NCBI GenBank assembly: GCA_012295275.1
Contig: CM022673.1
Span: 2,636,105 to 2,698,604, forward strand
Reading direction: 5' to 3'
Source: Chrysomallon squamiferum
Lineage: Eukaryota; Mollusca; Gastropoda; Neomphalida; Peltospiridae
DNA length: 62,500 nt
The translations under genes and the position numbers were made by a program. The first letter of the stretch is position 1, and each line of letters begins with the position of its first letter. A model generated the notes under the pieces. It was not told the origin of the DNA. It saw nothing but the letters and a program-made list of their open reading frames with translations, and ran no database searches. Shown here one piece after another: positions 15,401 to 29,400 of the stretch.

Positions 15401-18400
15401 AGAAGGAGTCTTTGACACTACCCTCGGAGTTGTAACTGAAGGAGTTGTGGATGGCACTGACACAGGGGTGGTGGAAGGAGTCTTTGACACTACCCTCGGA
15501 GTTGTAACTGAAGGAGTTGTGGATGGCACTGACACAGGGGTGGTGGAAGGAGTCTTTGACACTACCCTCGGAGTTGTAACTGAAGGAGTTGTGGATGGCA
15601 CTGACACAGGGGTGGTGGAAGGAGTCTTTGACACTACCCTCGGAGTTGTGGATGGAACTGACACAGGGGTGGTAGAAGGAGTCTTCGACACTACCCTCGG
15701 AGTTGTGGATGGTACTGACACAGGGGTGGTAGAAGGAGTCTTCGACACTACCCTCGGAGTTGTAACTGAAGGAGTTGTGGATGGCACTGACACAGGGGTG
15801 GTTGAAGGAGTCTTCGACACTACCCTCGGAGTTGTGGATGGTACTGACACAGGGGTGGTCGATGGAGTCTTTGACACTACGCTCGGAGTTGTGGATTGAA
15901 CTGACACAGGGGTGGTTGAAGGAGTCGTCGACACTACCCTCGGAGTTGTAACTGAAGGAGTTGTGGATGGCACTGACACAGGGGTGGTGGAAGGAGTCTT
16001 TGACACTACCCTCGGAGTTGTAACTGAAGGAGTTGTGGATGGTACTGATACAGGGGTGGTCGAAGGAGTCTTTGATACTACCCTCGGAGTTGTGGATGGA
16101 ACTGACACAGGGGTGGTAGAAGGAGTCTTCGACACTACCCTCGGAGTTGTGGATGGTACTGACACAGGGGTGGTAGAAGGAGTCTTCGACACTACCCTCG
16201 GAGTTGTAACTGAAGGAGTTGTGGATGTCACTGACACAGGGGTGGTTGAAGGAGTCTTCGACACTACCCTCGGAGTTGTGGATGGTACTGACACAGGGGT
16301 GGTCGATGGAGTCTTCGACACTACGCTCGGAGTTGTGGATGGAACTGACACAGGGGTGGTAGAAGGAGTCGTCGACACTACCCTCGGAGTTGTAACTGAA
16401 GGAGCTGTGGATGGCACTGATACAGAGGTGGTCGAAGGAGTCTTTGACACTACCCTCGGAGTTGTAACTAAAGGAGTTGTGGATGGGACTGATACAGGGG
16501 TGGTTGAAGGAGTCTTCGATGCTACCCTCGGAGTTGTAGATGGAACTGACACAGGGGTGGTAGAAGGAGTCTTGGACACTACCCTCGGAGTTGTAACTGA
16601 AGGAGTTGTGGATGTCACTGACACAGGGGTGGTAGAAGGAGTCTTCGACACTACCCTCGGAGTTGTAACTGAAGGAGTTGTGGATGGCACTGATACAGGG
16701 GTGGTCGAAGGAGTCTTTGACACTACCCTCGGAGTTGTGGATGTGGATGGTACTGACACAGGGGTGGTCGATGGAGTCTTCGACACTACGCTCGGAGTTG
16801 TGGATGGAACTGACACAGGGGTGGTAGAAGGAGTCGTCGACACTACCCTCGGAGTTGTAACTGAAGGAGCTGTGGATGGCACTGATACAGAGGTGGTCGA
16901 AGGAGTCTTTGACACTACCCTCGGAGTTGTAACTGAAGGAGTTGTGGATGGTACTGATACAGGGGTGGTCGAAGGAGTCTTTGATACTACCCTCGGAGTT
17001 GTGGATGGAACTGACACAGGGGTGGTAGAAGGAGTCTTCGACACTACCCTCGGAGTTGTGGATGGTACTGACACAGGGGTGGTAGAAGGAGTCTTCGACA
17101 CTACCCTCGGAGTTGTAACTGAAGGAGTTGTGGATGTCACTGACACAGAGGTGGTTGAAGGAGTCTTCGACACTACCCTCGGAGTTGTGGATGGTACTGA
17201 CACAGGGGTGGTCGATGGAGTCTTCGACACTACGCTCGGAGTTGTGGATGGAACTGACACAGGGGTGGTAGAAGGAGTCGTCGACACTACCCTCGGAGTT
17301 GTAGATGGAACTGACACAGGGGTGGTAGAAGGAGTTTTCGTCACTACCCTCGGAGTTGTAACTGAAGGAGTTGTGGATGGCACTGACACAGGGGTGGTAG
17401 AAGGAGTCTTCGATACTACCCTCGGAGTTGTGGATGGGACTGACACAGGAGTGGTAGAAGGAGTCTTCGACACTACCCTCGGAGTTGTAACTGAAGGAGT
17501 TGTGGATGTCACTGACACAGGGGTGGTTGAAGGAGTCTTCGACACTACCCTCGGAGTTGTGGATGGTACTGACACAGGGGTGGTAGGAGTCTTCGATACT
17601 ACCCTCGGAGTTGTAACTGAAGGAGTTGTGGATGGAACAGAAACAGGGGTAGTCGAAGGAGTCTTTGATACTACCCTCGGAGTTGTGGATGGTACTGACA
17701 CAGGGGCGGTAGAAGGAGTCTTCGACACTACCCTCGGAGTTGTAACTGAAGGAGTTGTGGATGTCACTGACACAGGGGTGGTTGAAGGAGTCTTCGACAC
17801 TACCCTCGGAGTTGTGGATGGTACTGACACAGGGGTGGTAGAAGGAGTCTTCGATACTACCCTCGGAGTTGTAACTGAAGGAGTTGTGGATGGAACAGAA
17901 ACAGGGGTAGTCGAAGGAGTCTTTGATACTACCCTCGGAGTTGTGGATGGTAGTGACACAGGGGTGGTAGAAGGAATCTTCGATACTACCCTCGGAGTTG
18001 TGGATGGTACTGACACAGGGGTGGTAGGAGTCTTCGATACTACCCTCAGAGTTGTAACTGAAGGAGTTGTGGATCGGACTGACACACTACCCTCGGAGTT
18101 GTAGATGGAACTGACACAGGGGTGGTAGAAGGAGTCTTCGACACTACCCTCGGAGTTGTAACTGAAGGAGTTGTGGATGGTACTGACACAGGGGTGGTTG
18201 AAGGAGTCTTTGATACTACCCTCGGAGTTGTAACTAAAGGAGTTGTTGATGGCACTGATACAGGGGTGGTCGAAGGAGTTACTACTGCCGGAGTTGCAGT
18301 TGAAGGCGTTTTTGATGGTACTGCTGGAGTTGTGGTTGAAGGCACTGTCAATGTCACTGCTGTCGTCAGAGTTGTAGATGGAAGTGTTGTTGGCCCTACG

Positions 18401-21400
18401 GTAGGAAGAACTAGTGTAGTATGTGTTGGTGTTGATACTGTGCAATAGGAATAAAAGTTGTTCGATGTATTGCTGTGATCTGTGATTTTTAATTATTTTA
18501 ATTTATTTACAAGTTAACTGTTAAATGATTTGATTTGATTTTAGTATTATTTGTGGAAACTATGTTTGAATTTTAATATATATTTAAGTAAAGTTATTGT
18601 TATATTTTATTTCTATGATTTTTGCAATTTAAGTAGTGTAAGAATGCTTCAGTAACAAAACATGTAATTAGATACGTTTGCACCTCCAATTATAAAAGTC
18701 ATGAAATGTATGTACACTAAAATTAAAATAAATGATTAATAATTAATGAACTGAACTGTTATATATCTCATCTTAAGTAGTTCAGTATATATAATTTTTA
18801 CATATTATTTAATATGTTAATCATGCCATAACTTTGTGAATATTAATATATCAGTATAACTGGATTTTTAAATCTATAGCTGTCTAAAAAAAAAAATACT
18901 ATTATATAATTATTTTTTTCTGATCTAAATTACTGAAAAACATACGATGTAAGGAATAAAAATCAAGTTATTTTCTGACATGTTTTTTTTTCCAGATTTA
19001 TTTTTCAGATGAATACATTATGTAATTGATGTAGGAATGGCTAATATTTAGGAATACCCACTCCACCAAACTGCTCAAGTTTACTTTAGAGCCATAACCG
19101 CAACACAAACACTCATATATACATACAAACAAACATACATACATATATATACATACATACATACAAACATACATACATACATACATACATAAATTGTTCC
19201 AATGGGTGTGCCTTATTTATAATAAATCCAATCCAACTACGATGATACTGCAAAGAGAAATAAACCACATTATAAATACATACCACACTTGCTGATTAAC
19301 TCATCTTCACCTTCAGAACACTGCTGTGTTCCATCACAAAGCAGTTCAGAGGGAACACACAAAGGTTGGAGTGTTCCTGCTGCTAAGCATTCCAGTGCAC
19401 AGGGTGTAGTCGGTAAAGCAGTTGTTGCTGAAAGAAATTTTAAAATGTGATTGTTGAAAATATCTGTTGTATAAAGTGTTGTGAATTGTTCGTGGAATTA
19501 TTACATTTAAGGAATAAACACATAAATATATTTGGGTACAGCTCCACAACAGAAACTCGAAAGAAACTATAAATTCAAATTAGTGAGAGGTATAAACAAA
19601 AACATACAATTTCTTTCATCAGTTTTTGTTCTTTCATTTACTGATTCTGAAAAATTTGGTGAAAATTTACTACAGTAAACTTTATTAAGTATTTTAATTG
19701 TTTTTCAGGAAGAATCATGTTAATATTTAAAAATTATTTATTTACAAAAAAACCAACAACTTACCTTTACATTAAATGCAAACATAGAAATGCTATCAAA
19801 AAAGCCTTCCATAATGCTAAAATACATTTTACATCATGATCACTAGTAAATCATTATTTTAGTCATCATTGTCAATTAGTACAAATGTAGAGTAATCTCA
19901 TATTTTAAAATCTGTGAAATGATATTATAAACATATTAACAAGTAAAGGAAGGAGAGTATTAAACTTACTTGTTATTGCGGGCGTAGCTGAAAAATAATA
20001 TGTATATATATATATCACCACATAGTGTGAAAAAAAGAGCACAAAACATTTATATTAAAATTAACAAATAATGTTATATAAATTAGAAACATTAGTATTT
20101 TTGGGGGGGGACAATGAGAGTTTCAAGCAGATAAAATAGTGTAAAATTACATTTTCTGTTCATTAATGTATATGGATGATATAATGAAAATTTAAACAGG
20201 CTATCTGATATTTATGGACTGAAAAAAAAGGTATATTTTAACAAGCTTTTAAGTTCATTCAGTTTGTCATTAATTCTTGTTAGTCAAATTGTTTATCAAA
20301 AAATAAAATATAAATGCAATGAAATAAATAACAATACATGCATACTAAAGATGAATTAGCTGTTACATTACATATTGTAATACTTACTACATCCCATTTC
20401 ATCAACACCATTGTCACAGTCAATAAATCCATCACATGTGGATGATCTAGGTATGCATGCTGTTTTATTGCAATGTATATAATTCTTTTCACAATCTATA
20501 AAACACACACACAAACAAACAAAACAAAAAATAAAAAAATAAAAAAAAAAAAAAAAAAAAATTGGGATTTAATATTAAATCCATTTTAAAACAATTAATT
20601 TCCATATGGCCTAGTTATTAATATCAAAAATGGCAATATATGTAACAGTAACTGACCATATTAATAATATTATTATCATTATAACTGTGAAGATTCATTA
20701 TGAATCTACAGCTTCTCCTAACTAAATGAAAGATAAAAATTAGATTCCCTGAAATATGCTCTTTAAAAAACATCCATCTTTTAACCCTAGCCCTGATTAA
20801 ATTGTTTTCCATGCTATTCAAACAGTGTTCATATTATACTGAGTATAGAAGCTTTAAATAACGACAAGAAAAATGTGTTTTATCTGTACTTAATGAAGAA
20901 ATCAGTCCAGTTTTATATATTTTAAATATATACCTTTTACTTATAAATATTTATTTTTACTTGTATGAGAAAGTAATAACTCACATGTACAGTTGGCTTC
21001 ATCAGAACCATCTGAACAGTCAGCACTTTTGTCACACACAAAGGAAATATCAATACATTCCATTCTCTCTGTGGAACAGTTAAACACTGACTGTCCACCA
21101 CACAGTCCTGGAAATTAAAAATCATAATGCTATCAGGAAATTAGATTAAAAAAAAGTAGTAATAAAACAAAATAATTTAAATAATAATAATTAAATTTGA
21201 AATAGCAGTTTTAGAAATGACATATTTTGATAATTGTTTTTATGAATTCTCTTAGTTTTTGTGCTCTTTGCATAAATTTAAATTCCATTTGTCTTTATCT
21301 GGATGTCACAATGAACATCTGAAAAAGACAACAGTTAAATTACCACACAGATCACTGCTCTCATCACTTCCATCGAGTTTACAGTCTTTGACACCATCAC

Positions 21401-23278
21401 AGACAGAAGAATATTTAACACACTCTCCACCGGCACAAGTAAATTCTGCACAATTACCTAAGTACATTAAAAAATAATGAATTAATAAGAGACTGTTTCA
21501 TTATGCAAAACTGTAAACTCTTTTATAACATGATTATTACTGATGTTTCAAAATAAACAGTTAGCTGGCATTAAATTGAGATCAGCTATTTCAAAAGATC
21601 TTGTAATTATTTTTAAAACCTCATCATCAGCTCTTATTATTACAATAATTGTGATCTTTATTGCAAAATCTTTTTGCAGAGAAAAACAGTTGTTATTAAG
21701 AAATAAAAATAAAAAATCAGTATATTAAAGCTAAGCAGGTTCTGTTAAACAAAATGCAATATATTTCATTTCTTACCACATCCCTTTTCATCATCTCCTC
21801 CAGGACAGTCAATAATTTCATCACAGTAGGAACTAATAGGAATGCATCCTCCTTTAAAACACCTGTATGTCTTTGTCGGTTCACATAACTCAGTACAGTT
21901 CTTACCAGTACATTTGATAACACCATCTACACAAGAGCTGTAAGATTCATATGAACAGTGAGTCAACAATAATATTCTCTGGTAAACAATATATATATAA
22001 TGAAAATAATAATGTTTATTTATTTATTATTATTATTTTTGTTATATTGAATCTACTATTAATTGTAGCCAGTGTTTTACACTAAAATAAACTTCAGTTG
22101 TTTATTTGGTGCCTTAATAGATTTCTTATGTTTTTAAGTGACTGTTTTATCTGTAACTGAGTGCTTTTCTTGCCTAATAATAAAGTATGATAGTTTTTAT
22201 AAAAGCTTTAGTGAATGCAGATAATCTGTGACTTTTTCATATTTTGAGATTTCATTTCATTCAGAGAAGGATGATACCACCAGTGATGTGGCAACTTTGC
22301 AGCTATCACTCTACAAATATTCATCTGGCATGTTTAATCAAATGAAATGAAAATATGTACTTAATACAATTACCAGTTCATGCAATCTCGCAAAAAGTAC
22401 TGTCCTTTCATGTATATGGTTCTATCCACAATACAAGGACATTCTGATCTTGGGATACATTTAATTTCTGGTCCATCATTATCTAAAATGTAAAGGCAAA
22501 TGCATTCAGTCTAATTCTAAGAAATGTTTATTGTTAGTTATTGTTCATTTATAAAAATTTGACCACCAATAAAATTTACTTTTAATATTTGTTTTAACTT
22601 TTATACACAGAGAAATAACACCATAAAAAAGTAAAAAATAATAATAATTTTTAAAAAATGTTAAATAAAATTGTATACATTATATCCATATATGTATTAC
22701 TAAACAAAATGAAAATATGTAATATATCAACTTAAATGACAAAAAAACAGTAACAAATATTACAGTAAATATAACATAATGAGTACAAGTGAAACATTTA
22801 TTTTAAACATTTATTTTCAGTGAATAATTAAAAATTTAATATCAGTTCAACTGAAGCTAACTACACCATTCAAAAGTTTAAATCCAATAAAAAGAAATAT
22901 AAATTTTTAACTGCTTTTCATATCTATTTAATGACACCCCAGCACAAAAATATATCGGTTATTGGATTTTTTCATATGTACATAACATGATTAACAATTA
23001 TTAATATTATATAGTCAGAAAACAGCCTTAACCCATTGAAACCTGAGCTCTTACACAAACATTTACTCTCAGGTCCCCAGACAAAGTGATGAAATAAGCA
23101 ATATTTATTTTCAGTCTCAACCAACTGCTTAGTTGAATACCTAATGAGCATGGTATTAATAATAAAAACCACATGAACTGTAAAAAAAAATATATATATA
23201 TATATATTATTTTTTTTAGAGGTTAAAATTTATTAATAATAAAAACAACATGTGAGTGCAAAAATATTAACTGCTTGG

Positions 23279-23322
<44 letters not shown>

Positions 23323-23384
23323 AAAATTTATTAATAGTAAAAACAAAACGTGAGTGCAAATATATTAATAGCTCGGATATAAAT

Positions 23385-23424
<40 letters not shown>

Positions 23425-26400
23425 TTTAACCACTCAAAGTGAAAGGGTTAAGTATCACATCAAAATACTATGTAAAACATTGCAAAATATTGAACCAACC
23501 AGCCACAACTGTGCCATTTGGACAGAAACAACCTTCAACACAGGTTGAGTTAGAACATTCACTGTCACTCAAATCTGCACCACACGTATCCTGACACATT
23601 GGACCGCATGCTAAATATACACTGCCAAAGTCACACTGCATGGCTGCAAATCAAATATTTTAATATTATTATCAAACATAAAAATATTTATCACAAAATA
23701 AATAAATAATTAAACAGGTAATAAAAGTTGTATATTCAATAATAAAAGAAAATATGTATTTTTTTAGTTAATATCATCCAGATATAACAAACATATATTT
23801 TAAAATTTTGTTTATTTCTTTTTATTTCTGTTCATTATTTAATTATCATGTAGTATATCTGTTTCAAATACCAAAATGAAAGATTGAGAGTTTCTGATTT
23901 TATTTATTTTCTAAAATTATTATTTTGATTTGGATTATATAATTATGAAGTCAAATTATATTTAATACATTTATTAATAAAATTAGTTAATAATATTACC
24001 AAACAACACTGAATGAATAAATTGTATAGCTTAACCTTTACAAATATACAAATAAATAAACATAAATAAATGTAAAAATCAAAATATCTTTAATATATAT
24101 TTTTCCTTACCATTAATTTAAAACAAATCATCATAAAATCACCAGAAATTTGTAAATATTAAAAACATAAAAAACAATTTTTTGTAAAATAATACTAAAT
24201 TATAAAAAACATTTTTATTGATTTATTTATTAATACTTTTATCATCCATTTTATTTTTTTATTTTGTTTTTCATGAAATATAGTTTGTTTAATATTTCTC
24301 TGGATTTTGCCATTCAGTATTTTAGAAAAAAAATGAAAAACTCACGACACAGTCTGTTATGTCTCCAGCGTACAGGAAAACCTTGACTGTTACACATATC
24401 AGCAAAATTAGATACAGCAGTACAAAGACATTCACAGTCACCTCCCCTGTCACAGCTGATCAGATTAATAATAATATTAATAACAACAACAATAGCAACA
24501 ACAACAACAATTAATAACTGAAAAAAGAAAAAAGAAAAAAAAAGACACAAACAAAGAAATAATTTCAAGCTAAAAAATTAATAATAACTCCCATTTAACA
24601 GGAAATACAACAGTACTTAATGCATAACAGGTGTTTTTGAAGAATTCAGTTTTAGGTTCACAGTTTCTTGTCTTCTTTATTTTAACAGTTTCCCCACATG
24701 TTACAAATGAAATGTTCAAACTATACATTTTAAAATTTCCAAAAACAAAACAATAATTATCCAGTAATACAATTTTTGGACTTTTGTTTTTGATAAAATA
24801 TAACTGCTTAAAATAAAAGATAGGTAACAAAAAACAAAAAAATAAATAAATAATAAAATCATGTATTGAAAAGGTCTATTTATAAAATACCTGCAGGCTT
24901 CCTGAACACAGTGATCGTAGATGCTGTTGACCATAGGCACCGTAAGACTCTTTCGACAAGCTGAGAATGTTGCCCCCATTTTTATTATTTCACAAGATTT
25001 TACAGCCCACGGTTTTCTTTCCACATTTTTCTAAAAGAACAATAAATAAACATTTTTGCTTCTGTTACAACTTTATTTATTTGTATTTTTTAAAAACATA
25101 CTTCACTGAACAAATTTTTTAAGTTTCTCTAAACAGATATATATATATATAAGTTGTAAATAATAATAATTACTGGTAAAACAAAAATAAGTTAGTCAGT
25201 GAGCTGTTAGAGAGAAAATCACAGACAATTAATTGTAAAAATAATAAAAAGATAAATCAGTAATAAAAAAATAATAATAAAAGATTTTAAGAATACAAAT
25301 TTCATACATTAAATAATTTTTTCTATTTGTTTGACAAGTGGAAAAATGAAAGAATAAAAATTAAAAAAAAGGAATAAAATAAATCAATCAATAAAAAAAA
25401 AATTATAATTTAGTATTATTTTACCAAAAAAATGTTATTATGTTTTAAATATTAAAAAATTTCTGGTGATTTTATGATGATTTGTTTTAAATTAATGGTA
25501 AGGAAAAATATATATTAAAGATATTTTGATTTTTACATTTATTTATGTTTATTTATTTGTATATTTGTAAAGGTTAAGCTATACAATTTATTAAAAAGAA
25601 AATGAATTTTTTCTGACATTTTTCTTTTTCTACTGTTTTACCTGACACTCATCCTCTCCTATGACTGATTTGACCGGAGGACACTTTGGATCTTTAAATA
25701 CATTGTACAGCTCAATCTCTGAGTTCAGCACTTGTCCATTAATGTCTTGAAAGTCATCATCCAAGTTGCCATTGTTGTTTCCACACATGCCTGTCACCTT
25801 GCCAACAAATGACTTGTCAAGTTCCACTCGTACATTCTGACCTGAAAGTACCACGAAACTGAAGAATGTTATTGACAAAATTTAATATAAACAGTCATAA
25901 TGTACATCAGGATGTGTTTATTATACATTCAAGTTACTGTCTTAATTTTTAAATCATGGTGATTATAGCTAATAATGAAATCTGACATAAAACACGAGGT
26001 TGCTATTTCAAGTATAAAAAAAATAAAAATTAATGTTTAAAAAGTACTTAACAGACTGAGTAAACCTAGTCACTATACACATAGGATGGTATGGAATTAT
26101 AGGAGTTTTTATTATGAAAACAATATCATTAACTTAAGTCTTAAATATATATACAGAGATATATTTTGTATTTACTAAAAGATAATTTGAAAAGACATAA
26201 GAAAATATTTTTAGTCTAATACAATAAACATTCATGGACAGCTATAATCAGAAAAAGGTATTTTATTTTGTGATTTACCTCCATCATGATAAACTGAAAG
26301 TCCTTTTGCCTGGAATACTGTTGCATAATCAATGGAAATATAAAAGCCATTGAACCACTGCCTGGTCCCCGAGGTGAATGTCTTTGTCATGACATAGGTT

Positions 26401-29400
26401 TCAATCACAACACCTGTTCCTTCAGCTATTGTCACTTGAGTACCACCAGGCAGAGCCATCTTGATCATGTATGAACAGTCCCTCTGTAAAGTCTGGCAGG
26501 GAACAGACTGTAAGTTAACCTGAAAATCTGATGATCGCACTATTGTCACCCCATCAGATCCTCCCGGACATATTTCATTAATTGCAAAGATTTTTCCATC
26601 AAATGTTTGGAATTGTGGAGACATTCCAGATATTCTGCAAGTGGCTGTTATAAAAATAAAAAGAAGTTTTTAAAGAATTATCCAATTATAATTATGAATG
26701 TAAAAAAGTGAACATGTTGGAAAAGATTAACATATTCATATTTCTCTATAAATCAGAAATATCTTATGTCTTTCAAAAAATTAATAAACATATTTGTTAA
26801 ACTAACATTACTGTATCCAGTAAATAATAAATATTATATTTACATACTTTTGCAGTTGACATCAGTTTCAATAATCCAAATACCATTTTCACAAGATCTG
26901 AAAATAAAAAATAATTTAATTTTTTTTAAATTTATTTATTTTATTTATCCTTATTATCTGTAAAATAAGTATTAAACAAGCATAATGATAAAGTTGGTTT
27001 TAAATCAAATTTGGTAATTTCAAAATATTTAACACAAAAGTAAAAGTATATTTAATTAATTCATTTATCAACAAAAAATATTCAGTTTTAAATTATTAAA
27101 AATTATAAAACTTAATAACTGATGTGGTTCAGAGGACTGAACTATGTTTGTTAAAACAAAATAAACCAAAACAAATAAACTGATTTTTAAGTTTAAATAA
27201 AAAAAATGATAATAATAATAAAATTATATATGAATATATTTATATATATATTATTAAAACTTACTTTCTACTACAGTCCTCCATTCGCACTGTGCCATGT
27301 TCAAACCACTGCTCATTTGTGTAACAAGGACATTTACCTTCATTAATACAAAGATAGTCCTATTTAAGAAAAAAAAAAAAAAAAGAAAAAGGTAAAATAA
27401 TTTTGTTTAAATTCCTTCAACAGCCTAATGCATTAATAGTTTCTCAACATTCTAAATCAAAAATGGAAAACAAGATTTTTATATTCTCTGATCTAACTTT
27501 GTGACTTACATATTGTTCAAACAGACCATCCTTACAGTAGCAAGCACGTTCATATTTACTGTCATCTTCAGCACATGTACCATTTGCTTTGAGTGGACCT
27601 GGACATTTTTTCCTGCAACTTCCAGGTTTGCCAAAAAACTTTATCTGATCGGGACCACACACTATATCTTCACACTCTGAAGCCACACAGTTCAGTACAC
27701 CTGCCTCACACGTACTAAAGCAGAAATAAACGGACAGTTAGCTGCTTAAATAGAAAAATGCTGGTGGATAAAACATAACATTTGCCACAACTGTAAACAT
27801 TACTTCTCTAATGATGAATATGTCTGGCAATATTTGTGGAAATCGGAAAATAATCTTGTGCAGTAATTTAAATTATGAGTAACAGATTATTATGATTATT
27901 TTATATACTTTTGCATGGAGAATGCGAACAAAATAATTTATATTTATGCAGTGAATACTGTGAAATGATACGTTTTTCCACTAAATACACTTGAACACAT
28001 GTGCTAAAGAAGAATGATACAAAACTTCACTAATTTCGATTCAGAATTATTTAAAATGTATTAACTGCATGTTATCTCATCTTATACTTTTCAAGCTTTT
28101 AAACTACTTACCATTTTTGACAGTTTGCAACCAGACTCTGACCAGATTTAATTAGAATCTTTCCCTTCCAACATGGACATTCTGCACGACCAACACAGGT
28201 GACTGTACCGTCTCTCTCCAGGATGTACTGATTTTCAGGACACCCACATCCTTGAAAGCAAGACTTTGTGTCACATGTTGTGGAGTTTTTAAGGAACAAG
28301 TCAGAACATGACCTCTCACAATCGTGACGGCAGGTCTTGAATTCAAATCCCTCTCTGCACGTTGGTTCTTAAATAATACAAGCAAATTTATTATTAAATA
28401 ACAATGCTAAATTAAAGTGAATGGCTTCATGTCACTGCTACAGATCACCTATCCCTTACCTGAAATTTTTGTAACGAAAATAATCAGTAACGCTTGTAAA
28501 TCATACAAATCAAATCACACGCATGGATACTTACACATAAATAAATTGACACACACAAACAAAAAACCACCGTAAAGCTATTGAAGTCTCAGGTAACAGA
28601 AACTGTATTATTCATCAAAAATGTATTCTGTTTTATAACTTACTGCAGTTCATGATCTGGAGAATGGGTTCTGAATCCAGACTAAGATTACACTCCAGCT
28701 GAAGTTCAGTTAACACAGCACACACCTGAGCATCTGTCTGGGACTGTTTACATCCTTCATCTAGCTGCTGTTGTTTGGACTGGTCCAAATGTGCACAGCT
28801 TGTCATTAAAACATTCTTCAAACTAGAACACTGCAATGGAAAATATTAATGAAATATGTTTAGAGAATTTTGGAACCTATATGTAATATTAAGAAGAATA
28901 AAGTAAGTAGAAAATTGTGGAAGAAAAATGAATAAGATGGATGTGTTAATGAATTAAAGAATATAAAACTACTGACAGGTATGTCAATCAGGGAAACAAC
29001 TGCAGATAAAGAAACAAAAACCAAAATATAAATATATGTATTAAACCTTTGTATTTTCCTGATGGTGTTCATTTGATTTACCACACTGCCCCTCAGAGTG
29101 AAATTTCAAAAACTCATTTTCAGTTGCTTGTCCACCATTTTCCATCAAGAAATCATTTCCTTGATTGTGATCAAAGTTACCACACAGGCCAGTTATCTTA
29201 AAATGGATAAAAAAAAGTATATATGAAGACAACCTTTAATATTTTAATAAAACCAGAAAAAAATCGCTTTTATGAAAAAAAAAATCAATTTTAAAGCTAG
29301 GACATGTTTTCATATTCATGGAATAAAATAAAATTATATTTAAGTGCATCATTAAAACAAGTTCATGCCTAAAATGTATTTAACCACAGATGTATAAGTG

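Noticed and set aside
15912-18104. Very long plus-strand ORFs (also at 3988-5613 and 14082-15899) with [12 protein letters not shown]-type repeats
   Set aside because: They are the exact antisense of the mucin exons, have no splice context of their own, and stay open only because the repeat unit lacks stops in that frame.
1747-18437. CRISPR-like direct repeats
   Set aside because: Units are contiguous coding repeats with no spacers, inside exons with correct splice sites.
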